From a virus, in IMG/VR virus record IMGVR_UViG_3300028794_000016, positions 1-35,503 of that record: a stretch of DNA of 35,503 bases, one strand, 5' to 3'. A program made the position numbers and the translations under genes. Below the pieces are notes generated by a model. The model searched no databases. It had not been told where the DNA came from and saw only the letters and a list, made by a program, of their open reading frames with translations. Below are positions 7,911-12,148 of this stretch, piece by piece (positions within the stretch are counted from its first letter, which is position 1; each line of letters opens with the position of its first letter).

Positions 7911-8717
7911 ATGTCTCTGAAGCGAGATTACGATGCAGACTGGAGCCGATGGTATGTGGACGAGGACACGGGGGAGCGTTTTGCAGGTGTCACCAGTATC
8001 CTGAATGTTCTCAATAAGGAAGGTGTCAACAAAGCCAAGCTCAAGAAGCAGGCCACCTACCTTGCGGATAATAGGAAGGAGATGGCAGGGCTTACGAAGG
8101 CTGAGTACATGGCACGCGTCAAGAATGATGATGTGTACTTGGATGAGTGGCGCGTTGCACGTGATGTGGGTACTCAGGCGCACAGTGTGCTTGAGGATTT
8201 GCTCGAAGGCATTGCGCCCGGGAATGGGTACCCTGAGGTTGAGGGGTGGGAAGGTCAGCACCCGCAGTTGTGGATGACACGAGCGTGGGAAGAGCTGAAC
8301 GAGCAATTTGACGTGAAGCCTTTGCACAATGAGACCATGGTCTTCAGCCCGAAGTTTGGGTACGCGGGAACGTACGACAATGCGTGGCTCATCGACGGTG
8401 AGCTGTGTATGGTTGATGCCAAGACCAATAAGAACGGGCCGCGCGCCTCCGTAGGGCTTCAGAACATGGCCTACGCCATGGCGGAGAAGATGTACTTGCC
8501 TAACGGCGATGTGCAGGACAACGAGAAGTTCGAGCGCTCGCGTGTGTTCTGGGTGCGGCCCGAAGGATGGAACCTTTACGAACTACGCTTCGACAATGAT
8601 CTGTGGGTCGACTTTCGCGCCATGCTACGCAGCTATCAGCATGTGAAGCTGCGCGAGGCGAGGGTTATCGAAGAGGCGTTGGTGGAGGATGGACTCACGT
8701 TTAGGAGGTGGTTCTAA
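7911..8717 (+). CDS. Cas4/RecB-like PD-(D/E)XK exonuclease (268 aa)
   Basis: Core signatures in order: VTSIL near 27-31; VGTQAHSVLEDLL (His 91); Glu 141 in HNETMVF; FGYAGTYDNAWLIDG (Asp 156); CMVDAKTNK (Asp 169, Lys 171); and LQNMAYAMA (Gln 184, Tyr 188) of motif QxxxY. All expected catalytic residues are present. No four-Cys Fe-S cluster is visible, unlike classical Cas4. Likely role: DNA end processing in phage replication or recombination. Start at 7911 has AAGGAG 5 nt upstream and follows the HNH stop by one base. Confidence 0.88.
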   Translation: MSLKRDYDADWSRWYVDEDTGERFAGVTSILNVLNKEGVNKAKLKKQATYLADNRKEMAGLTKAEYMARVKNDDVYLDEWRVARDVGTQAHSVLEDLLEGIAPGNGYPEVEGWEGQHPQLWMTRAWEELNEQFDVKPLHNETMVFSPKFGYAGTYDNAWLIDGELCMVDAKTNKNGPRASVGLQNMAYAMAEKMYLPNGDVQDNEKFERSRVFWVRPEGWNLYELRFDNDLWVDFRAMLRSYQHVKLREARVIEEALVEDGLTFRRWF

Positions 8718-8876
8718 GTGGGAATGGGAAAGGATGAAAACCTCTTGATTGGGTGGGTTGCCAAGGCGCTCGACCTATTGTCTGAGGTTGATGAGTTCGT
8801 CATGGGTGAGGAGTGGCGGAAGGATGTTGACGCTTTGAAGGTGCGCTTTCACAATCGCGTTAACGCCGACAAGTAG
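8718..8876 (+). CDS. Hypothetical small protein (52 aa)
   Basis: GTG start directly abutting the nuclease stop, with GGAGG 9 nt upstream. Predicted all-helical and acidic: IGWVAKALDLLSEVDEFV followed by EEWRKDVDALKVRF. No cysteines or membrane segments. Probably translated with the exonuclease; unknown function. Confidence 0.6.
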   Translation: MGMGKDENLLIGWVAKALDLLSEVDEFVMGEEWRKDVDALKVRFHNRVNADK

Positions 8877-8879
8877 GAA

Positions 8880-8908
8880 TTGACAATGTAGTCTCCGTGT
8901 GATAGAAT
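8880..8908 (+). promoter_or_regulatory. Consensus promoter with inverted repeat around the -10
   Basis: TTGACA (8880-8885), 17-nt spacer, TAGAAT (8903-8908), extended -10 TGA. The -10 is enclosed by a perfect 7-bp inverted repeat, TCTCCGT (8892-8898) and ACGGAGA (8909-8915). It drives the gene at 8945, giving a leader of about 30 nt. The palindrome could be an operator. Confidence 0.85.
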
Positions 8909-8944
8909 ACGGAGAGTTCAGAAAACGAAGTGAAGGAGATGCAC

Positions 8945-9307
8945 ATGGGTGCATGGGATGCGTTCGAGAGCACTGCCCAGGACAATCAGTTCATCCAGCT
9001 CAAGGAGGATGGTGATGAGTTCCAGGGCGTTGTTGAGTCCATCGAGCCGCACACCATCCCTGCGGGCACATTCGATCACCAGAAGGACGACCTCATCGTT
9101 CCTCGCGTGACGTTTGTGGGTGGCAAGATTTATGACGCTACGACCACTGTGGTTCGCAATGCGTTCATCGAGTTGGCTCCTGAGCCTGGTACGGAGATCC
9201 GTATCAAGCGCGTGGGCAAGCCGAAGGGCAAGACCTACATCGTGTACACGGTGAAGGAAATCAAGGATGGCGCTGAGCGTGGCGCCGAGACATCTGAGGA
9301 CTTCTAA
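8945..9307 (+). CDS. Small OB-like protein, possible ssDNA-binding (120 aa)
   Basis: Starts MGAWDAFESTAQDNQFIQL. AAGGAG lies 6 nt before ATG 8945; an in-frame start five codons earlier would place the ribosome site inside the gene. It is beta-rich with alternating charge (GDEFQGVVESIEPHTIP; TEIRIKRVGKPKGKTYIVYT) and an acidic tail ending TSEDF. A basic beta core plus a short acidic C-terminus is how small phage ssDNA-binding proteins look, and it sits between nuclease and tRNA genes, but no family motif proves this. It has its own strong promoter, suggesting high expression. Confidence 0.7.
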   Translation: MGAWDAFESTAQDNQFIQLKEDGDEFQGVVESIEPHTIPAGTFDHQKDDLIVPRVTFVGGKIYDATTTVVRNAFIELAPEPGTEIRIKRVGKPKGKTYIVYTVKEIKDGAERGAETSEDF

Positions 9308-9316
9308 ACCTCAGAC

Positions 9317-9350
9317 TTGACACCGCGCCCCAAGGGTGTATACTTGGGGC
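9317..9350 (+). promoter_or_regulatory. Promoter of tRNA cluster 1, with palindrome over the -10
   Basis: TTGACA (9317-9322), 16-nt spacer, TATACT (9339-9344). A perfect 8-bp inverted repeat, GCCCCAAG (9327-9334) and CTTGGGGC (9343-9350), spans the -10, four bases before the first tRNA. Same geometry as the promoter at 8880 but with different arm sequence. The hairpin could also serve as a weak terminator for the gene before it. Confidence 0.75.
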
Positions 9351-9354
9351 ACAA

Positions 9355-9427
9355 GGGCCTCTATCCCAACGGCAGAGGAAACAGGCTTAGACCCTGTACA
9401 GTGCGAGTTCGAATCTCGCGGGGCTCA
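9355..9427 (+). tRNA. tRNA-Leu (anticodon TAG), class-I shape
   Basis: Acceptor GGGCCTC/GGGGCTC pairs fully with two G-U wobbles; anticodon stem ACAGG/CCTGT with loop CTTAGAC; T arm GCGAG-TTCGAAT-CTCGC; A73. The variable region is only 5 nt, whereas leucine tRNAs normally have a long variable arm. First tRNA of cluster 1; no CCA encoded. Confidence 0.75.
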
Positions 9428-9428
9428 C

Positions 9429-9474
9429 AAGGACACAGCGCTGTCACAACGCAATAGTGCACAGCTAAGTCCTT
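9429..9474 (+). repeat. Spacer-closing stem between tRNA-Leu genes
   Basis: AAGGAC (9429-9434) pairs with GTCCTT (9469-9474), spanning almost exactly the spacer between the two tRNAs; inside it GCTGT/ACAGC can also pair. One of a series of unique-sequence spacer stems. Confidence 0.5.
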
Positions 9475-9476
9475 AA

Positions 9477-9561
9477 GCACGAGTGGCTGGAATTGGCAGA
9501 CGCGCCGCACTCAAAATGCGGTGTCCGAAAGGGCGTATGGGTTCGAGTCCCATCTTGTGTA
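9477..9561 (+). tRNA. tRNA-Leu (anticodon CAA)
   Basis: Class II tRNA with a long variable arm. Acceptor GCACGAG/CTTGTGT, anticodon stem CCGCA/TGCGG with loop CTCAAAA, T arm ATGGG-TTCGAGT-CCCAT, A73. No encoded CCA (TAC follows). Confidence 0.92.
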
Positions 9562-9611
9562 CGCACATCTACGGATGTAGCATGTTGATGTTCCTTTCTG
9601 TGTGTTGTACA

Positions 9612-9638
9612 GCACACTCCTTGTGGTGGGGAGTGTGC
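9612..9638 (+). repeat. Hairpin between tRNA-Leu and tRNA-Phe
   Basis: Perfect 9-bp inverted repeat GCACACTCC/GGAGTGTGC with a 9-nt loop, ending 2 nt before tRNA-Phe. No T tract follows, so a processing or insulating role is more likely than termination. The spacer holds no convincing gene. Confidence 0.65.
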
Positions 9639-9640
9639 AT

Positions 9641-9712
9641 CTTCGAATAGCTCAGATGGTAGAGCGCTCGGTTGAAGCCCGAGGCGCGGCGGTTCGATTC
9701 CGTCTTCGAAGG
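9641..9712 (+). tRNA. tRNA-Phe (anticodon GAA)
   Basis: Acceptor CTTCGAA/TTCGAAG is fully paired; D arm GCTC/GAGC; anticodon stem CTCGG/CCGAG with loop TTGAAGC; T arm GGCGG-TTCGATT-CCGTC. C1-G72 is unusual for tRNA-Phe. No CCA encoded. Confidence 0.92.
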
Positions 9713-9716
9713 CCGT

Positions 9717-9789
9717 CCCAAGCGTCCTGGCAGGCAGGCCGTGGCTGTAAACCACTCGCCGCGAGGTTCGATTCCTCGGCGTGGGACCA
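9717..9789 (+). tRNA. tRNA-Tyr (anticodon GTA), short variable arm
   Basis: Anticodon loop CTGTAAA on a GTGG/CCAC stem, T arm CGAGG-TTCGATT-CCTCG, acceptor CCCAAGC/GCGTGGG (one mismatch, C1-G72), A73 and encoded CCA. Variable region 5 nt, very short D loop. Bacterial tRNA-Tyr normally has a long variable arm and G1-C72, so this one is atypical. The acceptor ends could also be drawn one or two bases outward (GTCCCA/TGGGAC). Confidence 0.75.
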
Positions 9790-9790
9790 A

Positions 9791-9862
9791 GGGGTATAGA
9801 TGTTGATGGCGGCATATCTGACTTCCAATCAGAGTGGGCGAGTTCGAGACTCGCATACCTCA
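9791..9862 (+). tRNA. tRNA-Gly (anticodon TCC)
   Basis: Acceptor GGGGTAT/ATACCTC is fully paired with one wobble; anticodon stem TCTGA/TCAGA with loop CTTCCAA; T arm GCGAG-TTCGAGA-CTCGC; A73. Only one base separates it from the CCA of tRNA-Tyr. Confidence 0.9.
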
Positions 9863-9866
9863 CGTC

Positions 9867-9901
9867 GATGCACTATCGGGCTCTTAAACCATGGGTGCAT
9901 C
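9867..9901 (+). repeat. Spacer hairpin before tRNA-Arg
   Basis: GATGCAC (9867-9873) and GTGCATC (9895-9901) form a perfect 7-bp stem that spans the spacer between tRNA-Gly and tRNA-Arg. Confidence 0.55.
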
Positions 9902-9906
9902 TTCAT

Positions 9907-9982
9907 ACCTTTGTAGCTCAGTGGACAGAGCGCCTCTCCCCTAAAGAGGGCGTCGTAGGTTCGAATCCTACCAAGGGTACCA
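9907..9982 (+). tRNA. tRNA-Arg (anticodon CCT) with C33
   Basis: Acceptor ACCTTTG/CAAGGGT, D arm GCTC/GAGC, anticodon stem CCTCT/AGAGG with loop CCCCTAA, T arm GTAGG-TTCGAAT-CCTAC, A73 and encoded CCA. Strict numbering gives anticodon CCT and a C at position 33, where U is nearly universal. Confidence 0.88.
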
Positions 9983-9986
9983 GGTT

Positions 9987-10023
9987 TGTGCGCCTACCTG
10001 ACCGCAATGCAAAAGTGCGCACA
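9987..10023 (+). repeat. Spacer hairpin between tRNA-Arg genes
   Basis: TGTGCGC (9987-9993) and GCGCACA (10017-10023) form a perfect 7-bp stem bridging the spacer, ending 3 nt before the next tRNA. Confidence 0.55.
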
Positions 10024-10026
10024 CAT

Positions 10027-10101
10027 ATCTCTATAGCTCAGCCTGGATAGAGCGCTTGGCTACGAACCAAGAGGTCGGGGGTTCGAATCCCTCTAGGGAT
10101 A
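10027..10101 (+). tRNA. tRNA-Arg (anticodon ACG)
   Basis: Acceptor ATCTCTA/TAGGGAT, D arm GCTC/GAGC, anticodon stem CTTGG/CCAAG with loop CTACGAA, T arm GGGGG-TTCGAAT-CCCTC, A73. Reading CGC/CGA would need A34-to-inosine editing by the host. Confidence 0.92.
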
Positions 10102-10103
10102 CT

Positions 10104-10165
10104 GTGCGGTTAGTCGACCACCGCGCCCAGGATCTGAAGGTGTGCAAGCCTAGGGAACACCGCAC
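10104..10165 (+). ncRNA. Candidate structured RNA in the tRNA cluster
   Basis: The 93-nt spacer between tRNA-Arg and tRNA-Gln has no tRNA T-loop but can fold into nested helices. The outer stem is GTGCGGT (10104-10110) with ACCGCAC (10159-10165). The inner stem is CCCAGG (10126-10131) with CCTAGGG (10149-10155, one bulged A). It is the largest of the spacer structures. It could be a degenerate tRNA-like relic, a small RNA or a processing signal. No coding potential seen. Confidence 0.35.
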
Positions 10166-10194
10166 CGGACACCTTGGAAATCAAGTCGACGTAT

Positions 10195-10265
10195 TCCTGG
10201 ATCGTCTAATGGCAGGATGCCTGACTCTGAATCAGGTGGTCGTGGTTCGAGTCCATGTCCGGGAG
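10195..10265 (+). tRNA. tRNA-Gln (anticodon CTG)
   Basis: Acceptor TCCTGGA/TCCGGGA (T1-A72, as usual for tRNA-Gln), anticodon stem CCTGA/TCAGG with loop CTCTGAA, T arm CGTGG-TTCGAGT-CCATG, G73. Confidence 0.92.
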
Positions 10266-10268
10266 CGC

Positions 10269-10331
10269 GGCTGTCATGCGTGACTACAGCCATTGAGGAT
10301 AGCCAAACCCTCTGAGATTAAACGTTCACGC
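10269..10331 (+). repeat. Spacer hairpins before tRNA-Ser(TGA)
   Basis: Two alternative perfect stems: GGCTGT (10269-10274) with ACAGCC (10286-10291), and GCGTGA (10278-10283) with TCACGC (10326-10331). They overlap, so only one can form at a time. Confidence 0.45.
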
Positions 10332-10334
10332 TAT

Positions 10335-10417
10335 GGAGTCACGCATTTGGCGTGCTTATCGGTCTTGAAAACCGTGATGTCCTTCGGGATGTGGGGGTTC
10401 GAATCCCTCTGGCTCCG
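10335..10417 (+). tRNA. tRNA-Ser (anticodon TGA)
   Basis: Class II tRNA. Acceptor GGAGTCA/TGGCTCC, anticodon stem TCGGT/ACCGT with loop CTTGAAA, long variable arm with GTCC/GGAT-type pairing, T arm GGGGG-TTCGAAT-CCCTC, G73. Its 3' end is two bases before the ATG of the next gene. Confidence 0.93.
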
Positions 10418-10418
10418 C

Positions 10419-10628
10419 ATGTTGAAGACATTTGTACTACAGAGGAACGTGGACATCTCCGGAGTGTCAGGCACTGGCATTGTAGCTGATGGTGTGCTCT
10501 GGCAGGACGGGACGTGCACAATCAGGTGGCGTGGCGAGCATCCTAGCATCGCGCATTGGCAGGATATTGAGCACGCGAAGCAGATTCACGGGCATGGAGG
10601 GCATACACTGTTCGTGTTCGATGAGTAA
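10419..10628 (+). CDS. Conserved actinophage small protein (69 aa)
   Basis: Starts MLKTFVLQRNVDISGVSGTG; central GVLWQDGTCTIRWRG; C-terminal IHGHGGHTLFVFDE. The SGTG-x-VADGV, IRWRG and HGHGGHT pattern recurs in many actinophage early regions, but its role is unknown. The ATG begins two bases after the tRNA-Ser discriminator base and no Shine-Dalgarno exists, because the upstream sequence is the tRNA itself. tRNA 3' processing would therefore leave a near-leaderless mRNA. The frame stays open upstream through the tRNA, but that part is not coding. Confidence 0.8.
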   Translation: MLKTFVLQRNVDISGVSGTGIVADGVLWQDGTCTIRWRGEHPSIAHWQDIEHAKQIHGHGGHTLFVFDE

Positions 10629-10634
10629 CACAAT

Positions 10635-10719
10635 GGATTGTTGACAGAGTGGCAATGTGCTGGCTTGCTAAGCCAAGGCTTACCTTAGGGTAACTGGGGT
10701 TCGACTCCCTGACTTTCCG
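10635..10719 (+). tRNA. tRNA-Ser (anticodon GCT)
   Basis: Class II tRNA with a long variable arm. Anticodon stem TGGC/GCCA with loop TTGCTAA, D stem ACA/TGT, T arm TGGGG-TTCGACT-CCCTG, G73. The acceptor GGATTGT/ACTTTCC has two adjacent T-T mismatches in its middle (4-69, 5-68), which is unusual. Confidence 0.85.
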
Positions 10720-10721
10720 CG

Positions 10722-10750
10722 TTGCGCTCCATCAAATCGTGTGCTATGCT
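10722..10750 (+). promoter_or_regulatory. Promoter for a leaderless gene
   Basis: TTGCGC (10722-10727), 17-nt spacer, TATGCT (10745-10750). The -10 is followed by six bases and then ATG at 10757, so transcription would start on or near the ATG. The block GTGTGCTAnnCTT...GCATG recurs at 11942-11962. Confidence 0.65.
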
Positions 10751-10756
10751 TCATGC

Positions 10757-10906
10757 ATGGGACACAAGATGGAGTACAAGAAGCCCGAATGTCCGCACCT
10801 ACGAACGAAGCGCCGTAAGGGCAAGGATGCCCAAGGCAATCTCATCTGGAAAGTGTACTGCAAAGACTGTGGTGACCTCATTGCTTTGGAGGATCGCTCC
10901 GAATAA
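10757..10906 (+). CDS. Small Cys/His protein, probably leaderless (49 aa)
   Basis: Basic protein MGHKMEYKKPECPHLRTKRR... with CPH near residues 12-14 and VYCKDCGDL near 33-41. This is a possible C-x2-H...C-x2-C zinc ribbon. There is no Shine-Dalgarno, but a promoter -10 lies exactly 6 nt upstream of the ATG, the arrangement of a leaderless actinobacterial gene. ATG at 10769 is an alternative start. The TAA ends on the base just before tRNA-Cys begins, so it is tightly packed into the tRNA cluster. Function unknown. Confidence 0.7.
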   Translation: MGHKMEYKKPECPHLRTKRRKGKDAQGNLIWKVYCKDCGDLIALEDRSE

Positions 10907-10981
10907 CGCTTGCTGACCGAGTGGCGAGGTGCTACCCTGCAAAGGTAGATGAGCGGGGTTCGATTCCCCGGCGAGTGTCCA
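10907..10981 (+). tRNA. tRNA-Cys (anticodon GCA)
   Basis: Acceptor CGCTTGC/GCGAGTG, anticodon stem CTACC/GGTAG with loop CTGCAAA, T arm CGGGG-TTCGATT-CCCCG, T73 (the known cysteine identity base) and encoded CCA. C1-G72 is unusual for tRNA-Cys. Confidence 0.92.
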
Positions 10982-11010
10982 ACTTAAAATGTGATGATGT
11001 GAAGGGAAAC

Positions 11011-11265
11011 ATGGACATCACGGCGTGGGTACCGTGGTTGTTGGCCGCAGGGAATGTGTCATCAGCGTTCTGCACAGGCAAAGGTCTGAACGCAGGATGG
11101 GTGTTGTTGGTGTTGACACAGCTAGCTTTCATCCTGTATGCTGTGCTTACAGGTCAGCCGGGATTCTTGCTGCAAAACGTTGCAATGATCGCCATCGGAG
11201 TTTATAACTTCGTGAAGTGGCGCAAGCGAAGGAAGGGGAATGAAGATGGAAGATTGGAACGATAG
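11011..11265 (+). CDS. Small membrane protein, PnuC-like helices (84 aa)
   Basis: Begins MDITAWVPWLLAAGNVSSAF. Three hydrophobic segments are visible: residues about 6-22, WVLLVLTQLAFILYAVLTG about 29-47, and FLLQNVAMIAIGVYNFVKW about 52-70, with a charged tail RKRRKGNEDG. The middle and last segments resemble those of phage PnuC-type or small inner-membrane proteins, but it is far shorter than a true nicotinamide riboside transporter. GAAGGG lies about 5 nt before the ATG. The tail overlaps the next gene by about 20 nt. Confidence 0.7.
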   Translation: MDITAWVPWLLAAGNVSSAFCTGKGLNAGWVLLVLTQLAFILYAVLTGQPGFLLQNVAMIAIGVYNFVKWRKRRKGNEDGRLER

Positions 11266-11488
11266 GTTCTTGCAGTTCCTAGGGGATTATTTGCGTGGCA
11301 CACGCCCTGAGCTTGACGTTGTCACGGTGACGTCAGTATTTCAGGATGCTGGTGACGCGTTCTCAGGTTGCGAGACCTGTGGATGGGGCTCGGATGATCC
11401 GCAGGTTGACATCTCGTATGTTGACGGCGCAGGTGATTCATGTAGTGTCAGCATTGACGGTAACTTGGCGAACATCTTTGGTTACTGA
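11246..11488 (+). CDS. Hypothetical acidic protein (80 aa)
   Basis: Begins MEDWNDRFLQFLGDYLRG; middle DAFSGCETCGWGSDDP; then a beta-rich stretch VDISYVDGAGDSCSV. The GCETCG pair is characteristic of a small actinophage protein family without known function. GGAAGG is 9 nt before ATG 11246; an ATG two codons earlier is possible. It overlaps the membrane-protein gene by 20 nt. A weak CCC-ttc-GGG hairpin plus TTTT (about 11500-11513) follows just before tRNA-Lys. Confidence 0.75.
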   Translation: MEDWNDRFLQFLGDYLRGTRPELDVVTVTSVFQDAGDAFSGCETCGWGSDDPQVDISYVDGAGDSCSVSIDGNLANIFGY

Positions 11489-11513
11489 CAACTAAATAGC
11501 CCTTCGGGGTTTT

Positions 11514-11584
11514 GCCTCCGTAGCTGAGGGGATTAGCACCTGACTCTTAATCAGGGGACGTAGGTTCGATTCCTACCGGGGGTA
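11514..11584 (+). tRNA. tRNA-Lys (anticodon CTT)
   Basis: Acceptor GCCTCCG/CGGGGGT (G1-T72 wobble), anticodon stem CCTGA/TCAGG with loop CTCTTAA, T arm GTAGG-TTCGATT-CCTAC, A73. Confidence 0.93.
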
Positions 11585-11585
11585 C

Positions 11586-11681
11586 GTGGAAATCATAGTT
11601 GCCGGTAAAATCCTGAGCATGAACCGGACGGCGATGGAGTTCGCGGCTGACGACTTGCCTAAAGTCGTAATGCCTCTGTAG
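11586..11681 (+). CDS. Candidate micro-ORF between tRNA-Lys and tRNA-Thr (31 aa)
   Basis: GTG start one base after the tRNA-Lys discriminator; reads VEIIVAGKILSMNRTAMEFA and ends LPKVVMPL, stopping inside tRNA-Thr. It has no Shine-Dalgarno. Spacing from the tRNA end (one base, a C) is the same as for the supported gene at 10419. Its last third also forms the hairpin at 11650-11668. It could be chance. Confidence 0.3.
   Translation: MEIIVAGKILSMNRTAMEFAADDLPKVVMPL
11650..11668 (+). repeat. Spacer hairpin before tRNA-Thr
   Basis: ACGACTT (11650-11656) and AAGTCGT (11662-11668) form a perfect 7-bp stem with a 5-nt loop, ending 3 nt before tRNA-Thr. Confidence 0.6.
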
Positions 11682-11745
11682 CTCAATTTGGTAGAGCGCC
11701 TCTCTTGTAAAGAGGATGTTGCGGGTTCGATTCCTGTCATTGGCT
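11672..11745 (+). tRNA. tRNA-Thr (anticodon TGT)
   Basis: D arm GCTC/GAGC, anticodon stem CCTCT/AGAGG with loop CTTGTAA, T arm GCGGG-TTCGATT-CCTGT. The acceptor GCCTCTG/CATTGGC has mismatches at positions 4-69 and 5-68, the same positions as in tRNA-Ser(GCT). T73. Last tRNA of cluster 1. Confidence 0.88.
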
Positions 11746-11749
11746 CAAG

Positions 11750-11780
11750 ATACCCCGTGTCACGTCGTGATGCGGGGTAT
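11750..11780 (+). terminator. Hairpin/terminator after tRNA cluster 1
   Basis: ATACCCCG (11750-11757) pairs with CGGGGTAT (11773-11780), and the loop contains a second TCAC/GTGA stem. It is followed by TGTCATTT, a weak T tract. Probably ends most transcription from the tRNA cluster. Confidence 0.65.
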
Positions 11781-11801
11781 TGTCATTTGCAAAGGAGCGC
11801 A

Positions 11802-11942
11802 ATGAAGCGTCACACATGGAAGCACGTAAGTGATCCTACGTGCGGCAAGCACATCAGCAAGCACTGTAGGTATTGTGGCGCGTGCCCTGGCAAGCCCCAC
11901 GAAAACTTTTGCCGAATCGTGGGTAGACACCGCAAGGCATAG
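11802..11942 (+). CDS. Cys/His-rich small protein (46 aa)
   Basis: Basic: MKRHTWKHVSDPTCGKH, then HCRYCGACPGKPHENFC, then RHRKA. Four to five cysteines and several histidines suggest a zinc-bound microdomain. AAAGGAG lies 5 nt before the ATG. It belongs to the group of short zinc-ribbon-type proteins dotted through the early region (6998, 7102, 10757, 12149). Function unknown. Confidence 0.72.
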   Translation: MKRHTWKHVSDPTCGKHISKHCRYCGACPGKPHENFCRIVGRHRKA

Positions 11943-11953
11943 TGTGCTACACT
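11924..11953 (+). promoter_or_regulatory. Promoter for a leaderless gene
   Basis: TAGACA (11924-11929), 18-nt spacer, TACACT (11948-11953), then exactly six bases to ATG at 11960. The core GTGTGCTACACTTTCAGCATG resembles the block in front of the gene at 10757. The promoter lies within the 3' end of the preceding gene. Confidence 0.65.
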
Positions 11954-11959
11954 TTCAGC

Positions 11960-12145
11960 ATGGCAAAGAACGAGAAGCACACAGTGCAGTGGGTGAACTG
12001 GAACGGCAAGGGTGGCAAGAAGACCTTCTCAAGCGGTGTGGGACGTGCTAAGGTTGAGGCGTTCCGGCGAAAGAAGGCTGCTGAAGCTTCCGTTGCCGAT
12101 TGTTGGATTGCATGGGCTTCGGCCCCAAAGCGAAAGGGCGTGTAA
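11960..12145 (+). CDS. Hypothetical basic protein, probably leaderless (61 aa)
   Basis: Starts MAKNEKHTVQWVNWNGKGGK, then basic RAKVEAFRRKKAAEAS, ending PKRKGV. No Shine-Dalgarno; the upstream -10 box is 6 nt from the ATG. A later GKGGKK-rich segment and arginine/lysine clusters suggest nucleic-acid contact, but no known family is recognised. The next gene starts 3 nt after the stop. Confidence 0.7.
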   Translation: MAKNEKHTVQWVNWNGKGGKKTFSSGVGRAKVEAFRRKKAAEASVADCWIAWASAPKRKGV

Positions 12146-12148
12146 AGT

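Noticed and set aside
7614-8327. 237-codon minus-strand open frame opposite the Cas4-like nuclease
   Set aside because: Shadow; the plus strand has catalytic motifs and a good ribosome site.
10293-10418. N-terminal extension of the 69-aa gene through tRNA-Ser
   Set aside because: The extension reads through a tRNA gene with good secondary structure and is not coding.
11500-11513. Terminator before tRNA-Lys (CCC-ttc-GGG, TTTT)
   Set aside because: Only three clean base pairs; too weak to call a separate feature.
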